This document shows positions 49,080 to 59,855 of a stretch of 64,000 bases of DNA, piece after piece (the stretch's first letter is position 1; every line of letters begins with the position of its first letter). The notes under the pieces are model-generated. The model was not told where the DNA came from, did not search any database, and saw only the letters and a program-made list of their open reading frames with translations. The translations under genes were made by a program, and so were the position numbers. Origin of the DNA: Gammaproteobacteria bacterium (GTDB taxonomy: Bacteria > Pseudomonadota > Gammaproteobacteria > Pseudomonadales > Azotimanducaceae); contig JAPOYI010000245.1 in assembly GCA_026706665.1 (NCBI GenBank), positions 27,810-91,809 on the forward strand, given 5' to 3'.

Positions 49080-49693
49080 GCTTCACCGCCCAATCGTCGA
49101 AGGGCGGCGCGGATCAGGTCTTCCGTCGACTCGACGTCCACATGCGCGCCGGCAACCACGTCGCGCACCTCTGCCGCGCGCCAACCCAACCCCACCAGCG
49201 CGCGGATGGCCTCCTCGACGGCATGGTCTTCCACGACCCCGCCGCTTTCGGCGGTGCCGATGGGCAAGGCGTCCAGGCGGTCCTTCAACTCCACGATGAC
49301 GCGTTCCGCGGTTCTCTTGCCGACACCGGGAACCTTGGTCAGCAGGCCTGTTTCTCCATCTGCGATGCAGCGAGTGAGCGCCTGTGCCGGGAGCGTTCCC
49401 AACATCGCCATGGCGACCCGGGGCCCTATGCCGCTGACCTTGATCAGCAGGCGAAACAGGGACCGCTCCTCAAGGGCAGGAAACCCGAACAGCGTGATGG
49501 CGTCGTCGCGCACCGCCTGGTGGGTGAAGAGTTCCACCGAATCGGTTACGGCGAGTTTCTCCAGCGTGGATTGGGTAACGGTAACTTCGTATCCGACGCC
49601 ACGGACGTCGATCAACAGCATGTCTTCTTCCGTCGCCACCACCTCGCCCGAGATCCGGCCGATCACCTGGCGTTCCTCGCATCGAGATGGCAC
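49076..49693 (-). CDS. ruvA: Holliday junction protein RuvA
   Basis: [10 protein letters not shown]...VRGVGYEV...[33 protein letters not shown]. Confidence 0.96.
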   Translation of the reverse strand: MPSRCEERQVIGRISGEVVATEEDMLLIDVRGVGYEVTVTQSTLEKLAVTDSVELFTHQAVRDDAITLFGFPALEERSLFRLLIKVSGIGPRVAMAMLGTLPAQALTRCIADGETGLLTKVPGVGKRTAERVIVELKDRLDALPIGTAESGGVVEDHAVEEAIRALVGLGWRAAEVRDVVAGAHVDVESTEDLIRAALRRLGGEA

Positions 49694-50136
49694 AGCGCCA
49701 CGGCGAGCGCGTCAGCCGCATCCGCCGACGGGCTGTCGCTCAAGCGAAGTGCAGTTGTCACCATGTACTGCACCTGGTCCTTGGTCGCGCCGCCCGTTCC
49801 GACCACGGCGAGCTTGACCTGCCTCGCGGGATATCCGGTGACGGCAATGTCGTGCGCGGCGGCAGCGGCGATGGTGACCCCCCGCGCCTGCCCGAGCTTG
49901 AGGGCCGAGGATGGATTCCTGGCGACGAAGACCTCCTCGACAGCGATCTCGTCGGGTGAGTATTCCCCTATCACGGTATCGATGCCGCGAAAGATGTCCA
50001 CCAGCCTGTCACTGAAATCGGCGCCGGCATCGCTCCTGATGCAGCCGCTCGCGACATACCTGGCGCGGCCGCCTTCATCGTCTATCAGGCCGTAGCCCGT
50101 CACCCGCGATCCCGGATCGACGCCGAGGATCCGCAT
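49663..50136 (-). CDS. ruvC: Holliday junction resolvase RuvC
   Basis: [39 protein letters not shown]. Confidence 0.97.
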   Translation of the reverse strand: MRILGVDPGSRVTGYGLIDDEGGRARYVASGCIRSDAGADFSDRLVDIFRGIDTVIGEYSPDEIAVEEVFVARNPSSALKLGQARGVTIAAAAAHDIAVTGYPARQVKLAVVGTGGATKDQVQYMVTTALRLSDSPSADAADALAVALCHLDARNAR

Positions 50137-50885
50137 CAGCCGGCGGAACCTTCCAACGCGTCGACGGGAAAGGACGCGTTGCTGAACACATTCTGCACAT
50201 CGTCGATATCTTCCAGCGCGTCGATGAGTCGCAGGACCTTCTGCGCTCCGTGGGCATCACAATCGCAATAGCTCGACGGCACCATGGTCACTTCGGCGTG
50301 GTCGGGAACGAATCCGGCCGCAGACAACGCATCGACGACACCGCCGAACGTCTCGGGGGGCGTCGTGATGGACATGGAGCCGTCCTCGTCGCTGTCCACG
50401 TCTTCGGCGCCGGCGTCCAGTGCGGCATCGAGCACGGCATCCTCGTCGGCGCCCGGAGCGAACGACGCGACGCCGAGTTTGTTGAACAGGTAGGCGACCG
50501 AACCGTTGGTGCCGAGATTGCCTCCATGCTTGCTGAACGCGTGTCTGACGGCGGCGACGGAACGGTTTCGGTTGTCGGTCATGACTTCGACGAGAATCGC
50601 GACACCGCCGGGCGCGTAGCCCTCGTAGACGATCTCCTCGACATCGGCACCTTCGCCGCCGCCGGCGCCTCGCTGTATCGCGCGGTCGATGGTGTCCTTC
50701 GGCACATTGGCAGCCAGCGCGGCGTCCGATGCCGCTCTCAGGCGCGGATTGTCGGCGATGGAGCCGCCACCGAGCCGGGCGGCGACGGTGATTTCGCGAA
50801 TCAGCTTCGACCAGAGCCGGCCGCGCTTGGCATCCTGCGCAGCCTTTCGGTGCTTGATGTTGGCCCATTTCGAGTGGCCGGCCAT
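50136..50885 (-). CDS. yebC: YebC/PmpR family regulator
   Basis: [32 protein letters not shown]. Confidence 0.97.
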   Translation of the reverse strand: MAGHSKWANIKHRKAAQDAKRGRLWSKLIREITVAARLGGGSIADNPRLRAASDAALAANVPKDTIDRAIQRGAGGGEGADVEEIVYEGYAPGGVAILVEVMTDNRNRSVAAVRHAFSKHGGNLGTNGSVAYLFNKLGVASFAPGADEDAVLDAALDAGAEDVDSDEDGSMSITTPPETFGGVVDALSAAGFVPDHAEVTMVPSSYCDCDAHGAQKVLRLIDALEDIDDVQNVFSNASFPVDALEGSAG

Positions 50886-52639
50886 CAGCTACCCCGCCCG
50901 CGTATCCGAAGGTGGAGGTCGCGCAACTGGTTCGGATCAACCGGCGCGGGGGCTGCGGTCAACGGACACGCAGCGCTTTGCGTCTTGGGGAAGGCGAGGA
51001 CATCCCGAATCGCCTCGGTGCCAACCATCACCATCACCAGACGGTCGAGACCGAGCGCGATGCCGCCGTGCGGTGGACATCCGAATCTCAGGGCATCCAG
51101 CAAATGTCCGAACCTTTCGTCTTCGACATTCAACGCCGCGAATACCTGCCGTTGCATTGCGTGATCGTGAATACGAATAGAACCGCCGCCTACTTCGACG
51201 CCGTTCAGGACGACATCGTACGCCTTTGCGAATGCGTCGGCGGGATTATCGCGCATTTCAGCAATGGAACAGGCGGGCATGGTGAAGGGATGGTGCGCGG
51301 GCGTCAGCGCGCCGGCCTCGTTCTGTTCGAACATGGGCCATTCCGTCACCCAGAGCGGCGCCCACCGGTCTTCGACGATGTCGAGGTCCGTCCCCAGCTT
51401 CAGCCGAAACGCTGACATGGACAGGTTGACGACATCCGCGTGATCAGCGCCGAAGAATACGATGTCGCCGTTCTCGGCACCCACGCGCTGCAGCACCTTT
51501 TCGATTGTGCGGGCCTCGAGAAACTTGATGATCGGCGATTGCAATCCCTCGATGCCGGCGGCACGGTCGTTGACCTTGATGTAGGCGAGACCCTTCGCGC
51601 CGAGGGTGCCGACGAAAGCCGCGTAGTCGTCGAGAGCCCTGCGCGGCAGTACACCGGCGCCAGGTGCCCGGAGTGCTGCCACCCGGCCTTTGGGATCGGT
51701 TGCGGGTGCCCGGAACACGTTGAATCGCACATCCGACATCAGGTCGGCGACGTCCACCAGTTCCAGCGGGTTGCGCAGGTCGGGCTTGTCGCTGCCGAAC
51801 CGGCGCATGGCTTCGCTCCAGGCAAGGACGGGAAAGTCGGGAAGGGTCACGTCCATGACCTCCGAGAAGAGCGACTTCAGCATGCCCTCGGTCAGCCGCA
51901 TCACGTCCGACTCGTCGACGAACGCCGCTTCGATGTCGATCTGCGTGAACTCCGGCTGGCGGTCGGCGCGCAGGTCTTCGTCGCGGTAGCAGCGGGCGAT
52001 CTGATAGTACCTGTCGAACCCGGACGCCATCAGGAGTTGCTTGAAGACCTGGGGCGACTGCGGCAAGGCGTAGAACCCGCCGGCGTGTATGCGGCTCGGG
52101 ACCAGGTAGTCCCGCGCCCCCTCCGGTGTCGCCCGCGTCAGGGTAGGCGTCTCGATCTCGACATGGTCCTGGCCTTCCAGGTAACGGCGCACATGGCTTG
52201 CGGTCCGTGCCCGGAGCCGCAAACGCTCCTGCATGGCGGGACGACGCAGGTCCAGGTACCGATACTTGAGACGCACATCCTCGCCCGCTCTCGAGTACTC
52301 GTCGAGCTGAAAAGGCAGGGTTTCGGAGACATTGAGGACTTCGAGGGATGTACCCAGGACCTCGATTTCGCCGGTGGCGAGATCGGGATTCACCATGCCC
52401 TCGGGCCGCCTCCGCACGCGGCCCGTCGCACGCAGGACGAACTCGTTGCGCACCCGGTCGGCGACCGCGAAACTCTCCCTGGCGTCCGGGTCATAGACGA
52501 CCTGCACCATGCCGGTGTGGTCGCGCAGGTCGATGAAGATGACCCCGCCGTGGTCGCGTCGCCGGTGGGCCCAGCCGGTAAGCTCGACATCTTCGCCGAT
52601 GTTCGCCGCGGAAAGATCCGTGCAATGATGGGTGCGCAT
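50885..52639 (-). CDS. aspS: Aspartyl-tRNA synthetase
   Basis: [86 protein letters not shown]. Confidence 0.97.
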   Translation of the reverse strand: MRTHHCTDLSAANIGEDVELTGWAHRRRDHGGVIFIDLRDHTGMVQVVYDPDARESFAVADRVRNEFVLRATGRVRRRPEGMVNPDLATGEIEVLGTSLEVLNVSETLPFQLDEYSRAGEDVRLKYRYLDLRRPAMQERLRLRARTASHVRRYLEGQDHVEIETPTLTRATPEGARDYLVPSRIHAGGFYALPQSPQVFKQLLMASGFDRYYQIARCYRDEDLRADRQPEFTQIDIEAAFVDESDVMRLTEGMLKSLFSEVMDVTLPDFPVLAWSEAMRRFGSDKPDLRNPLELVDVADLMSDVRFNVFRAPATDPKGRVAALRAPGAGVLPRRALDDYAAFVGTLGAKGLAYIKVNDRAAGIEGLQSPIIKFLEARTIEKVLQRVGAENGDIVFFGADHADVVNLSMSAFRLKLGTDLDIVEDRWAPLWVTEWPMFEQNEAGALTPAHHPFTMPACSIAEMRDNPADAFAKAYDVVLNGVEVGGGSIRIHDHAMQRQVFAALNVEDERFGHLLDALRFGCPPHGGIALGLDRLVMVMVGTEAIRDVLAFPKTQSAACPLTAAPAPVDPNQLRDLHLRIRGRGS

Positions 52640-52700
52640 GGTCAGGTGCCGGTCAGGGTCTCGCGACGCCCGGCGCGGGCGTTTACGAATCGTTCGAGTT

Positions 52701-53054
52701 TCAAGACTTCGGTTCGGAAGCCTTCGCGCCGCTGGAGTCGCCGTTGGATGATGCGACCTTCGATGCGTCGCTGCCGTTCGCGTTGCCCGAGCCGGACGCG
52801 TCCTTCGTCGTGCTCTCTGCGTCGCCCGAAGCGTCCGGCTTGGCCCGTTCGCCGTGCAGGTTCTTCTTGTCGCCGGACTTGAAATCGGTCTCGTACCATC
52901 CACCGCCCTTCAGACGGAACGCGACGGCGGAGATCTTCTTTTTCAGTTGCGGCTCGCCGCATTCCGGGCAGTCGACCAGCGGTGGCTCGCTGATCTTCTG
53001 GATACTCTCGAATCCATGCCGGCAGGCCTTGCACTCGTATTCGTAGATCGGCAC
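52701..53054 (-). CDS. FmdB-family zinc ribbon protein
   Basis: GTG start; [42 protein letters not shown]. Confidence 0.88.
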   Translation of the reverse strand: MPIYEYECKACRHGFESIQKISEPPLVDCPECGEPQLKKKISAVAFRLKGGGWYETDFKSGDKKNLHGERAKPDASGDAESTTKDASGSGNANGSDASKVASSNGDSSGAKASEPKS

Positions 53055-53142
53055 CTCAGAGATTCCCGCGCCACGGTTCAAACGGGAAATCATAGCAACG
53101 AGGAAGTTCGTCAACCACCGTCAGTTTATCGATTTATCGATC

Positions 53143-53496
53143 ATATCGGCAGATGGTCCTTCACCCAGCCGTAGCTGCGCGTCCCGCCGTCGCGCCGGTA
53201 CCACGAGTGGAAGTGCCGCGGGTTCCAGCCCTCGTGCCGCGTCCGGTACCGGTCCACCATCCGCATCACCTCGTCCACTGGCGCCGCGCGGTGCGACGCC
53301 CCCGACAGCCGCCGGTCGCGCAGGCCCTCGATCCCGTCCTCCTCGTAGCGCGCCGACCAGCGCCCGGAACGTCCGCGGGCACACCCCCAACAGTCTGCGC
53401 CGCCGCCTCCTGCGTCAATCGCCGCTCCGTCCACACCGAATACACGTCCTCGAACAACATCTTCCGCTTCTCCTCCAACAGACTCGCCCTGCCCAT
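53143..53496 (-). pseudogene. ISNCY-type HTH transposase N-terminal fragment, frameshifted
   Basis: MGRASLLEEKRKMLFEDVYSVWTERRLTQEAAAQ / GVCPRTFR / RWSARYEEDGIEGLRDRRLSGASHRAAPVDEVMRMVDRYRTRHEGWNPRHFHSWYRRDGGTRSYGWVKDHLP in successive frames. Confidence 0.75.
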
Positions 53497-53527
53497 TCAC
53501 CCCCGCTCCCGCAATCGAACACGGCTT

Positions 53528-53588
53528 CCTTGCAAACCGGACACTTCATCTGTCCCAGAAGCGGACACCTTATTTGTTCTCAACAGGG
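53528..53588. repeat. Putative IS end, copy A
   Basis: ccttgcaaaccggacacttcatctgtcccagaagcggacaccttatttgttctcaacaggg; near-identical to 61935-61995. Confidence 0.8.
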
Positions 53589-53769
53589 TGCCACCGATTG
53601 CTGCCACCGATTGCTTGACTGGCCCGAGGCGCAGCCGTAGGGTGTGGTCGAGTGCGCGAACGGGCTCGCGCGGGGCATGTCTCGGCAGCAAGTCGAGCGG
53701 CGGGCGGGCTAGCGCCAAACGCCGGCACTCGGTCTCAATGGAGGAGGCATCAGACGATAGGGACAGCAG

Positions 53770-54666
53770 ATGAGTAGGTTGCCCCACCCAATTCCATATC
53801 AGGGTAGCAAGCGAAAGCTTGCTTCGTTGATCGGCAAATACTTGCCCCGTGAGATTGACAGCTTTTTTGAGCCTTTCGCCGGATCTGCCGCCATGAGCAT
53901 CTACGCGGCGTTTCACAAGCGTGCTGGTAGTTTCGTGATAGCGGATAGCCTAGAGCCAATGGTGAGTCTGCTACAGTCGATCGTGGAGCAGCCCGACCTC
54001 ACGGCGGCGCGCTATCGTCGCCTGTGGGACGGTCAAATGGAGGGTGGACCGGGCTATTTCAACGAAGTGCGCGACCGGTACAACAACGGGCGCGATCCTA
54101 TTGACCTCTTGTACCTGATTTGTCGTTGCGTCAAGAACGCCGTCCGATTCAACAGCGAGGGGCGATTCACGCAGTCGGTTGACAAGCGGCGCCTTGGGAT
54201 GCGTCCGAACAAGATGAGAGTCGCAGTGCAAGGCGTGTCGTCGATCTTGGGCGGGATGGTTCAGTTCCGTGTTGGCGACTGGCGGGAGACTTTGGCGGAC
54301 GCGGGCCCGAGCGACTTTGTGTACATGGATCCGCCCTATCTGGGGACGTCAATTGGCCGGGACAAGCGCTACCATCAACAACTCATGCTGGAAGAACTCG
54401 TATGCGGACTAAAGGACCTTCGGGCGCGCAGCGTTCCCTTTGCACTGTCTTACGACGGCATGACTGGTGGGCGCGAGTACGGCCCGCCTCTTCCCGACGA
54501 ACTCGGACTGACGCGGCTGCTGCTTCACGCGGGGACGTCAACGCAGTCGACGTTGTCGGGGCGGTATGAGCAGACGATAGAGAGCCTCTACGTCACACCT
54601 GGTCTGGCCGAGCCGATCAACGGCATCGTTCGGGAAAACGGAGAACAGCTTAGGCTAGTCGTTTAG
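53770..54666 (+). CDS. D12-class DNA adenine methyltransferase (Dam-like, alpha motif order)
   Basis: IPYQGSKRKLASLIGKYLPREIDSFFEPFAGSAAMSIY (motif I) before FVYMDPPYLGTSIGRDKRY (motif IV). Confidence 0.92.
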   Translation: MSRLPHPIPYQGSKRKLASLIGKYLPREIDSFFEPFAGSAAMSIYAAFHKRAGSFVIADSLEPMVSLLQSIVEQPDLTAARYRRLWDGQMEGGPGYFNEVRDRYNNGRDPIDLLYLICRCVKNAVRFNSEGRFTQSVDKRRLGMRPNKMRVAVQGVSSILGGMVQFRVGDWRETLADAGPSDFVYMDPPYLGTSIGRDKRYHQQLMLEELVCGLKDLRARSVPFALSYDGMTGGREYGPPLPDELGLTRLLLHAGTSTQSTLSGRYEQTIESLYVTPGLAEPINGIVRENGEQLRLVV

Positions 54667-55371
54667 CGAGCTGCTTGAGTAGAGCGGCAACGGTGGTGTC
54701 TTCACCCTCCGCCCGTGCGTGCAGTTTTTCGAACACGTCAACTTCGTCGCCGCGCCATTCAATGTGAACGCGTCTCACTCGCTCGCCGGCAACGTGAGTG
54801 TACTGGTGCGGGAACGCCCAAAAGCATGATCGACAGACTCGATCATCGTGGTGCTGTTGCCAGTTCGGGCACTGTTCGCACGACCAAGATTTCGCGCGCT
54901 GGCTCGAGGCGTCAAGCAGCATGTATTCCTCAACCTTGGTTTCGTCGTGGGCGGTGTCGCCAGCCACCTCGTAAGGCACACGATGATCGATCTGTAGGTA
55001 GCGAGAGTCGATCTTCTCTCCGGTGATGGCGTCGCGCGAGTCATAGTACGCGATCAGGCGGTCTCGGAAGGCCTTTGAGAACGCCTTCCGCCCACCGATG
55101 CGGCCGCGTTTGATTTCACTTGGGTCGCCAAATCGATACGCGCCGATCTGCCGGCCGGTGAGCGGGCTTGGGACCGGGAAGGTCACGAGGGGGATTCCCT
55201 CCTCGCGGACATCGCGGGCTGCGCGCGGTGGGTGGTCGTAACCGTACACGTCCCGCAGCTCCTCCGTCGTGACCTGACCGTGCTCAAGAATGTGATCGAT
55301 GACCGTTCGTGCGCGCTTGGCGGTGACCTGCTCGCAAGCTCCAGAATGCGTGGATCGATTTCGTTCGGCAT
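54650..55371 (-). pseudogene. HNH endonuclease, candidate cognate restriction enzyme, single-base frameshift near 55334
   Basis: MPNEIDPRILELA in one frame continues as EQVTAKRARTVIDHILEHGQVTTEELRDVYGYDHPPRAARDVREEGIPL...SRYLQIDHRVPYEVAG...CEQCPNW...CRSCFWAFP in another. Confidence 0.75.
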
Positions 55372-55817
55372 GGGGCCAAACTGCCACATCTATGCGGGAT
55401 GGTCGAGGGGGAGGCGAGTTTGGCCGACGGCAGGATGGTGGAGTTTCCGACGACTTCAACCAGCCATTCCGCACATCGTGCGCCGACGGACGGTTGCTGA
55501 CGCCAGTCGTCCAGGGAATGCGAGTCAAGGGGACGTTCTTGCCCATGTTCGCCGATGAGGTGCCGAAGATAGTGCTAATGGATGGGGGGGACTCGGTCAG
55601 GTCGGATCGGCGGTCGGCGCGGCGGAGACCCAAGATGAAGCTCGCGGGCGGTGGAGTACGGGTCGAGATCTCCGATGGAGTGACGGCAATCCGGCGGGGA
55701 CCGACTACTGTCCAACGCGAAGCGAGGGTGAAGCGAAGGTCCGACTCCGACGCGAAGCAGGGGTGAACCGGGTGTTCGAAGCATCATTCGGGGATTTGGG
55801 AGGGACATCGACTTGCT

Positions 55818-57524
55818 ATGCTTTATTCCATGCGTGCCAGCCGGACACTGATACCCACCCTGAAGGAAACGCCCGCGGAAGCGGAGGTGGCGAGCCATGT
55901 GCTGCTGCTTCGGGCGGGTTTCATCCGCCGGGTCGCCGGAGGACTGTATACCTGGCTGCCACTCGGCTTGCGCGTAATGCGAAAGATCGAGGTGATCGTG
56001 AGGGAAGAGCTGGAACGTTCCGGCGCCCAGGAAATACAGATGCCTGTGGTCCAGCCGGCTGAACTGTGGCGCGAGAGCGGCCGCTGGGATGTGATGGGTG
56101 CCGACCTGTTGCGCATGCGGGATCGCCACGAACGCGATTACGCGATGGGCCCGACCCACGAGGAGGTTGTCACCGACCTGATTCGCCGGACGGTGCACAG
56201 CTACAAGGATATTCCCCTCAACGTGTACCAGATCCAGACCAAGTTCCGGGACGAGATCCGGCCCCGTTTCGGCCTGTTGCGCGCGCGCGAATTCCTGATG
56301 AAGGATGCCTATTCCTTCCACCTTGGCGAAGAGTCCCTGGAACGTACCTACCGCGACATGTACGACGCCTACACGGCGATCCTCACGCGCATTGGCGTTG
56401 ACTTTCGCGTTGTCGAAGCGGATTCCGGAATGATCGGCGATGGCGAATCGCACGAGTTCCAGGTGATCGCCGAGTCCGGTGAGGACCTCATGGCGTATTG
56501 TCCGGACAGCGGGTACGCGGCGAATGTGGAGAAGGCGGAAGCGCTTGCGCCGGAGCCGTCGGACGAACGGTCGGTGCCGATCGAGAAGGTCGAGACGCCG
56601 GGCGTCAGGACCATAGCCGATGTCGCCGCCCTCCTGGGTATCGAAGCCTCCCGTTGTGTAAAGACGCTGATCGTGCGCGGGGACCGGGAGCCGTTCGTCG
56701 CGCTGGTTCTTCGCGGCGACCATGAACTGAACGAGACCAAGGCGGCGAGACTCGACGCCGTGGCAGCGCCGGTGACGTTCGCTGGCGACGAGGAGGTCGG
56801 GGCGGCGACCGGTTGTTCGGTGGGGTCCATCGGACCGGTCGGACTGGATTTGCCGGTGTACGCGGATCGAGCCGCAGCCGCAGCGGTCAACTGCGTATGC
56901 GGCGCTAACGAGGAAGAATTCCACCTGACGGGGGTTAACTGGTCGCGCGACTTCCCGGACGCCCGGGTCGTGGATATCCGCAACGTCGTCGAGGGCGATC
57001 CATCGCCGGACGGCGGCGGCAAGCTTGCGTTCTCCCGGGGTATCGAGGTCGGCCACATCTTCAAGCTCGGCGACAAGTACAGTGTGCCGATGCGACTCGC
57101 CCTGCAGGACGGAGGCGGTACCGAGGCGCCGTTGATCATGGGTTGCTATGGTCTCGGCGTATCGAGGCTTGTAGCTGCCGTGGCAGAGCAATGCCATGAC
57201 GACGACGGCATCATCTGGCCGGCGCCGATCGCTCCCTTCGACGCCCACATCCTGGCGCTCGACTACGCTCAGCCCGACGTGGCGGCGGTGGTCGAGTCGT
57301 TGTACGGGGAATGTCTCGATGCGGGCATCGATGTACTGCTCGACGATCGTGACGAACGCCCCGGCGTGAAGTTCGCCGAGTCCGACCTGCTGGGGATTCC
57401 GCACCGCATCACGGTGGGTGTGCGCAATCTCGCAAAGGGTCTCGTCGAGTACGGGCGTCGGGGGGAAGCCGCACGCGAACTGTTGGCACCGGCGGAAGTG
57501 GTTGATCGAATCAGGTCCGATTGA
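55818..57524 (+). CDS. proS: Prolyl-tRNA synthetase (with editing insertion)
   Basis: MRASRTLIPTLKETPAEAEVASHVLLLRAGFIRRVAGGLYTWLPLGLRVMRKIE...GPTHEEVVTDLIR...GCYGLGVSRLVAAVAEQ. Confidence 0.97.
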   Translation: MLYSMRASRTLIPTLKETPAEAEVASHVLLLRAGFIRRVAGGLYTWLPLGLRVMRKIEVIVREELERSGAQEIQMPVVQPAELWRESGRWDVMGADLLRMRDRHERDYAMGPTHEEVVTDLIRRTVHSYKDIPLNVYQIQTKFRDEIRPRFGLLRAREFLMKDAYSFHLGEESLERTYRDMYDAYTAILTRIGVDFRVVEADSGMIGDGESHEFQVIAESGEDLMAYCPDSGYAANVEKAEALAPEPSDERSVPIEKVETPGVRTIADVAALLGIEASRCVKTLIVRGDREPFVALVLRGDHELNETKAARLDAVAAPVTFAGDEEVGAATGCSVGSIGPVGLDLPVYADRAAAAAVNCVCGANEEEFHLTGVNWSRDFPDARVVDIRNVVEGDPSPDGGGKLAFSRGIEVGHIFKLGDKYSVPMRLALQDGGGTEAPLIMGCYGLGVSRLVAAVAEQCHDDDGIIWPAPIAPFDAHILALDYAQPDVAAVVESLYGECLDAGIDVLLDDRDERPGVKFAESDLLGIPHRITVGVRNLAKGLVEYGRRGEAARELLAPAEVVDRIRSD

Positions 57525-57528
57525 TTCG

Positions 57529-58002
57529 TCAGGCGCGGGTTCGAATCCGTGCCGATTCCGGCGCCGCGTGCAGCAGGCTTTCCCGCGTCTGCGGCCCTAT
57601 GAGGATCTCATGGACCTTGAGGTCGGGACCGATGATCACGGTGGTGGGAAGCACGTCGGGCAAGTCGTAGCCGAAGCGTTTGAACGGGTCCGCGACGAGG
57701 ACGGGGAACTCGATCCCCATCTCCCCGATCAATGCTGCGAGCGACTCGCCTGAGATTCCGTCATAGTTCACCCCGAGTATCGAGAGGCCGGTTGCCTCCC
57801 GCTCGTGGTGCAACGTATTCAGTTCAGGTATTTCCTGTCGGCAGGGGACGCACCATTCGGCCCAATAGTTGATGGCCACGTACTGCCCACGGGACCAGGC
57901 GGCGGTGCTGCCGTCCGCGAGTCGGAGCGAATCGTCCGAGCAGGCCGCCAGACCTAGGCCCAGGACGGCGATACAACCGAGGTGTCTCGTCCGGAAGTGC
58001 AA
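57529..58002 (-). CDS. TlpA/ResA-like thioredoxin-fold lipoprotein
   Basis: Lipobox LGLAACSDD, VAINYWAEWCVPCRQEIPELN. Confidence 0.88.
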   Translation of the reverse strand: MHFRTRHLGCIAVLGLGLAACSDDSLRLADGSTAAWSRGQYVAINYWAEWCVPCRQEIPELNTLHHEREATGLSILGVNYDGISGESLAALIGEMGIEFPVLVADPFKRFGYDLPDVLPTTVIIGPDLKVHEILIGPQTRESLLHAAPESARIRTRA

Positions 58003-58029
58003 TTTCAGCAGTTGCGGACGCTTTTCGTG

Positions 58030-58638
58030 CTAGTGCCGCAGCGCGCGTACGGGCGCCTTGCCGGGACCGGGGGAGTCACTGGCGGGGGAAGAAGCGGTGG
58101 TCCTGCCGTCATGGTCAACGCGTGGTTGGCGTGCCGCAGCGATGGGCGGGGCGTGCTCCAGAATGGTCGGTGGCGGTTTCAGGCGCAGCAGCTTTCGATA
58201 GGTGTCCGACCCTGTTGGGATTCGCCGGTGCCTCGCGTAGAAGTCGACCGCTCGCCGCCACGCCTCGTCGAGGCCATGCAGCCTGATGGAGACAGTCGTA
58301 TTCACGACGTTGCCACTCAGTAGCGACGTGATGCCCACCTGGAACAACGGCGTTCTCCTGCCGTTTCTTCCGTTCTTCCAGCGGAACAGGATGCCGCGGA
58401 CGTGACCGTCGGAATCCACATGCACTTCGCGCATCGCCCGTTCCCGCGCAGCGCGCTGTGTCACTGCCAGCTCCGCATCCCGATCTTCGGCCTGCCGCCG
58501 CACCTCCGCGCGGGCGGCCCCGTGCATGAGACGGCCCCCTATCTTCAGGGAGAAGTACTCCTGGTATGTCTCGTTGTCGATCTGGCGGCGAACGCGGTAG
58601 CCGTGGAAGCGACGCAAGTTCAGGAGTTCAACGCTCAT
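58030..58638 (-). CDS. Hypothetical protein with two possible AP2-like segments
   Basis: HGYRVRRQIDNETYQEYFSL...AEDRDAELA and RGILFRWKNGRNGRRTPLFQVGITSLLSGNVVNTTVSIRLHGLDEAWRRAVDFYARHR. Confidence 0.5.
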   Translation of the reverse strand: MSVELLNLRRFHGYRVRRQIDNETYQEYFSLKIGGRLMHGAARAEVRRQAEDRDAELAVTQRAARERAMREVHVDSDGHVRGILFRWKNGRNGRRTPLFQVGITSLLSGNVVNTTVSIRLHGLDEAWRRAVDFYARHRRIPTGSDTYRKLLRLKPPPTILEHAPPIAAARQPRVDHDGRTTASSPASDSPGPGKAPVRALRH

Positions 58639-58710
58639 CGCGACTGCTCCTTGCCGTTCGGCAAGCGACCCGGGACTCGCCAGGAGCAGCCAGGCCGGAG
58701 GGGTGATCGA

Positions 58711-59841
58711 TCAGGCGGTGGATACGACATGCTTTTCCTGCAACGCGCGGGCTTCGCCGTCACTGAAACCGGCGTCCCGCAGCACTGCGAGGGTGTCTTC
58801 GCCGGGCATCCGCGGGCCGTGCGAGATTTCCGCGTCCGTTCGGCTGAAACGCGGCGCGGGTGCGGGCTGCACGACACCGTCGACATCGACGAATGTTGCG
58901 CGGTCCCTGTTGTGTGGATGTTCCGGTGCTTCGAATATCGAAAGAACTGGAGCGAAACAGACATCCGTGCCTTCCATGACTTCGCACCACTCGTCCCGGG
59001 TCCTGGTCTTGAAGACGGCGCCGAGCTCCTCCTTCAGGCCTTCCCATCCGCGGGCATCCATCTGTCTGGCGAATCGGTCCGGATCGACGTCTGACTTTTC
59101 CACCAGCAGCGAATAGAACTGTGGCTCGATGGCACCCACTGAGACGTGCTTCCCGTCCCGTGTTTCGTAGGTGCCGTAGAAGTGCGCGCCGCCGTCAAGC
59201 AGGTTGGTGCCGCGGCGGTCGGTGAAATGCTTCCCCATGGAAAAGAACGCCGCCATCAGCGCCGCCGACCCGTCGACCATCGCCGCATCGATCACCTGGC
59301 CCTTGCCGGAGCGGCTCGCCTCCAATATCCCGCAGACAAGGCCGAACGCCAGCAGCATGCCGCCTCCGCCGAAGTCTCCGATGAGGTTGAGGGGCGGCAC
59401 TGGGCTGCCGCCTTTCTCGCCGATGGCATGCAGGACACCGGCCAGGCCGATGTAGTTGATGTCGTGGCCGGCGGCCAAGGCAAGCGGTCCGTCCTGGCCC
59501 CAGCCGGTCATGCGCCCGTAGACAAGCCGTTCGTTGCGCGCCATGCACTCGTTCGGTCCCAGCCCCAGCCGTTCCGTAACGCCGGGTCGAAATCCCTCGA
59601 ACAGCGCGTCAGCCGATTCGCAGAGCCTGAGAACGATATCGACACCTTCCGGCGTCTTGAGATCGATGATGATCGAACGGCGGTTGCGCGCGAGGACATC
59701 GCGGGGACGTGAACGCTGCGCCGGATCAGGACGGTCGATGCGAATGACCTCCGCCCCCATGTCGGAGAGCATCATGCCGCAGAACGGACCGGGCCCGATA
59801 CCCGCCAACTCGATGACGCGAAACCCCGTCAGCGGTCCCAC
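58711..59841 (-). CDS. Alpha-methylacyl-CoA racemase-like family III CoA-transferase
   Basis: GPLTGFRVIELAGIGPGPFCGMMLSDMGAEVIRIDRPD, GKGQVIDAAMVDGSAAL; GTG start 59841, or ATG 59925 inside the tandem repeat. Confidence 0.9.
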   Translation of the reverse strand: MGPLTGFRVIELAGIGPGPFCGMMLSDMGAEVIRIDRPDPAQRSRPRDVLARNRRSIIIDLKTPEGVDIVLRLCESADALFEGFRPGVTERLGLGPNECMARNERLVYGRMTGWGQDGPLALAAGHDINYIGLAGVLHAIGEKGGSPVPPLNLIGDFGGGGMLLAFGLVCGILEASRSGKGQVIDAAMVDGSAALMAAFFSMGKHFTDRRGTNLLDGGAHFYGTYETRDGKHVSVGAIEPQFYSLLVEKSDVDPDRFARQMDARGWEGLKEELGAVFKTRTRDEWCEVMEGTDVCFAPVLSIFEAPEHPHNRDRATFVDVDGVVQPAPAPRFSRTDAEISHGPRMPGEDTLAVLRDAGFSDGEARALQEKHVVSTA

Positions 59842-59855
59842 TGCCGTGTCCTCCT

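Noticed and set aside
47541-49817. 758-aa plus-strand ORF
   Set aside because: Antisense to tolQ, ruvB and ruvA, which are unmistakable
55575-57404. 609-aa minus-strand ORF
   Set aside because: Antisense to proS; long open frame expected from high GC3
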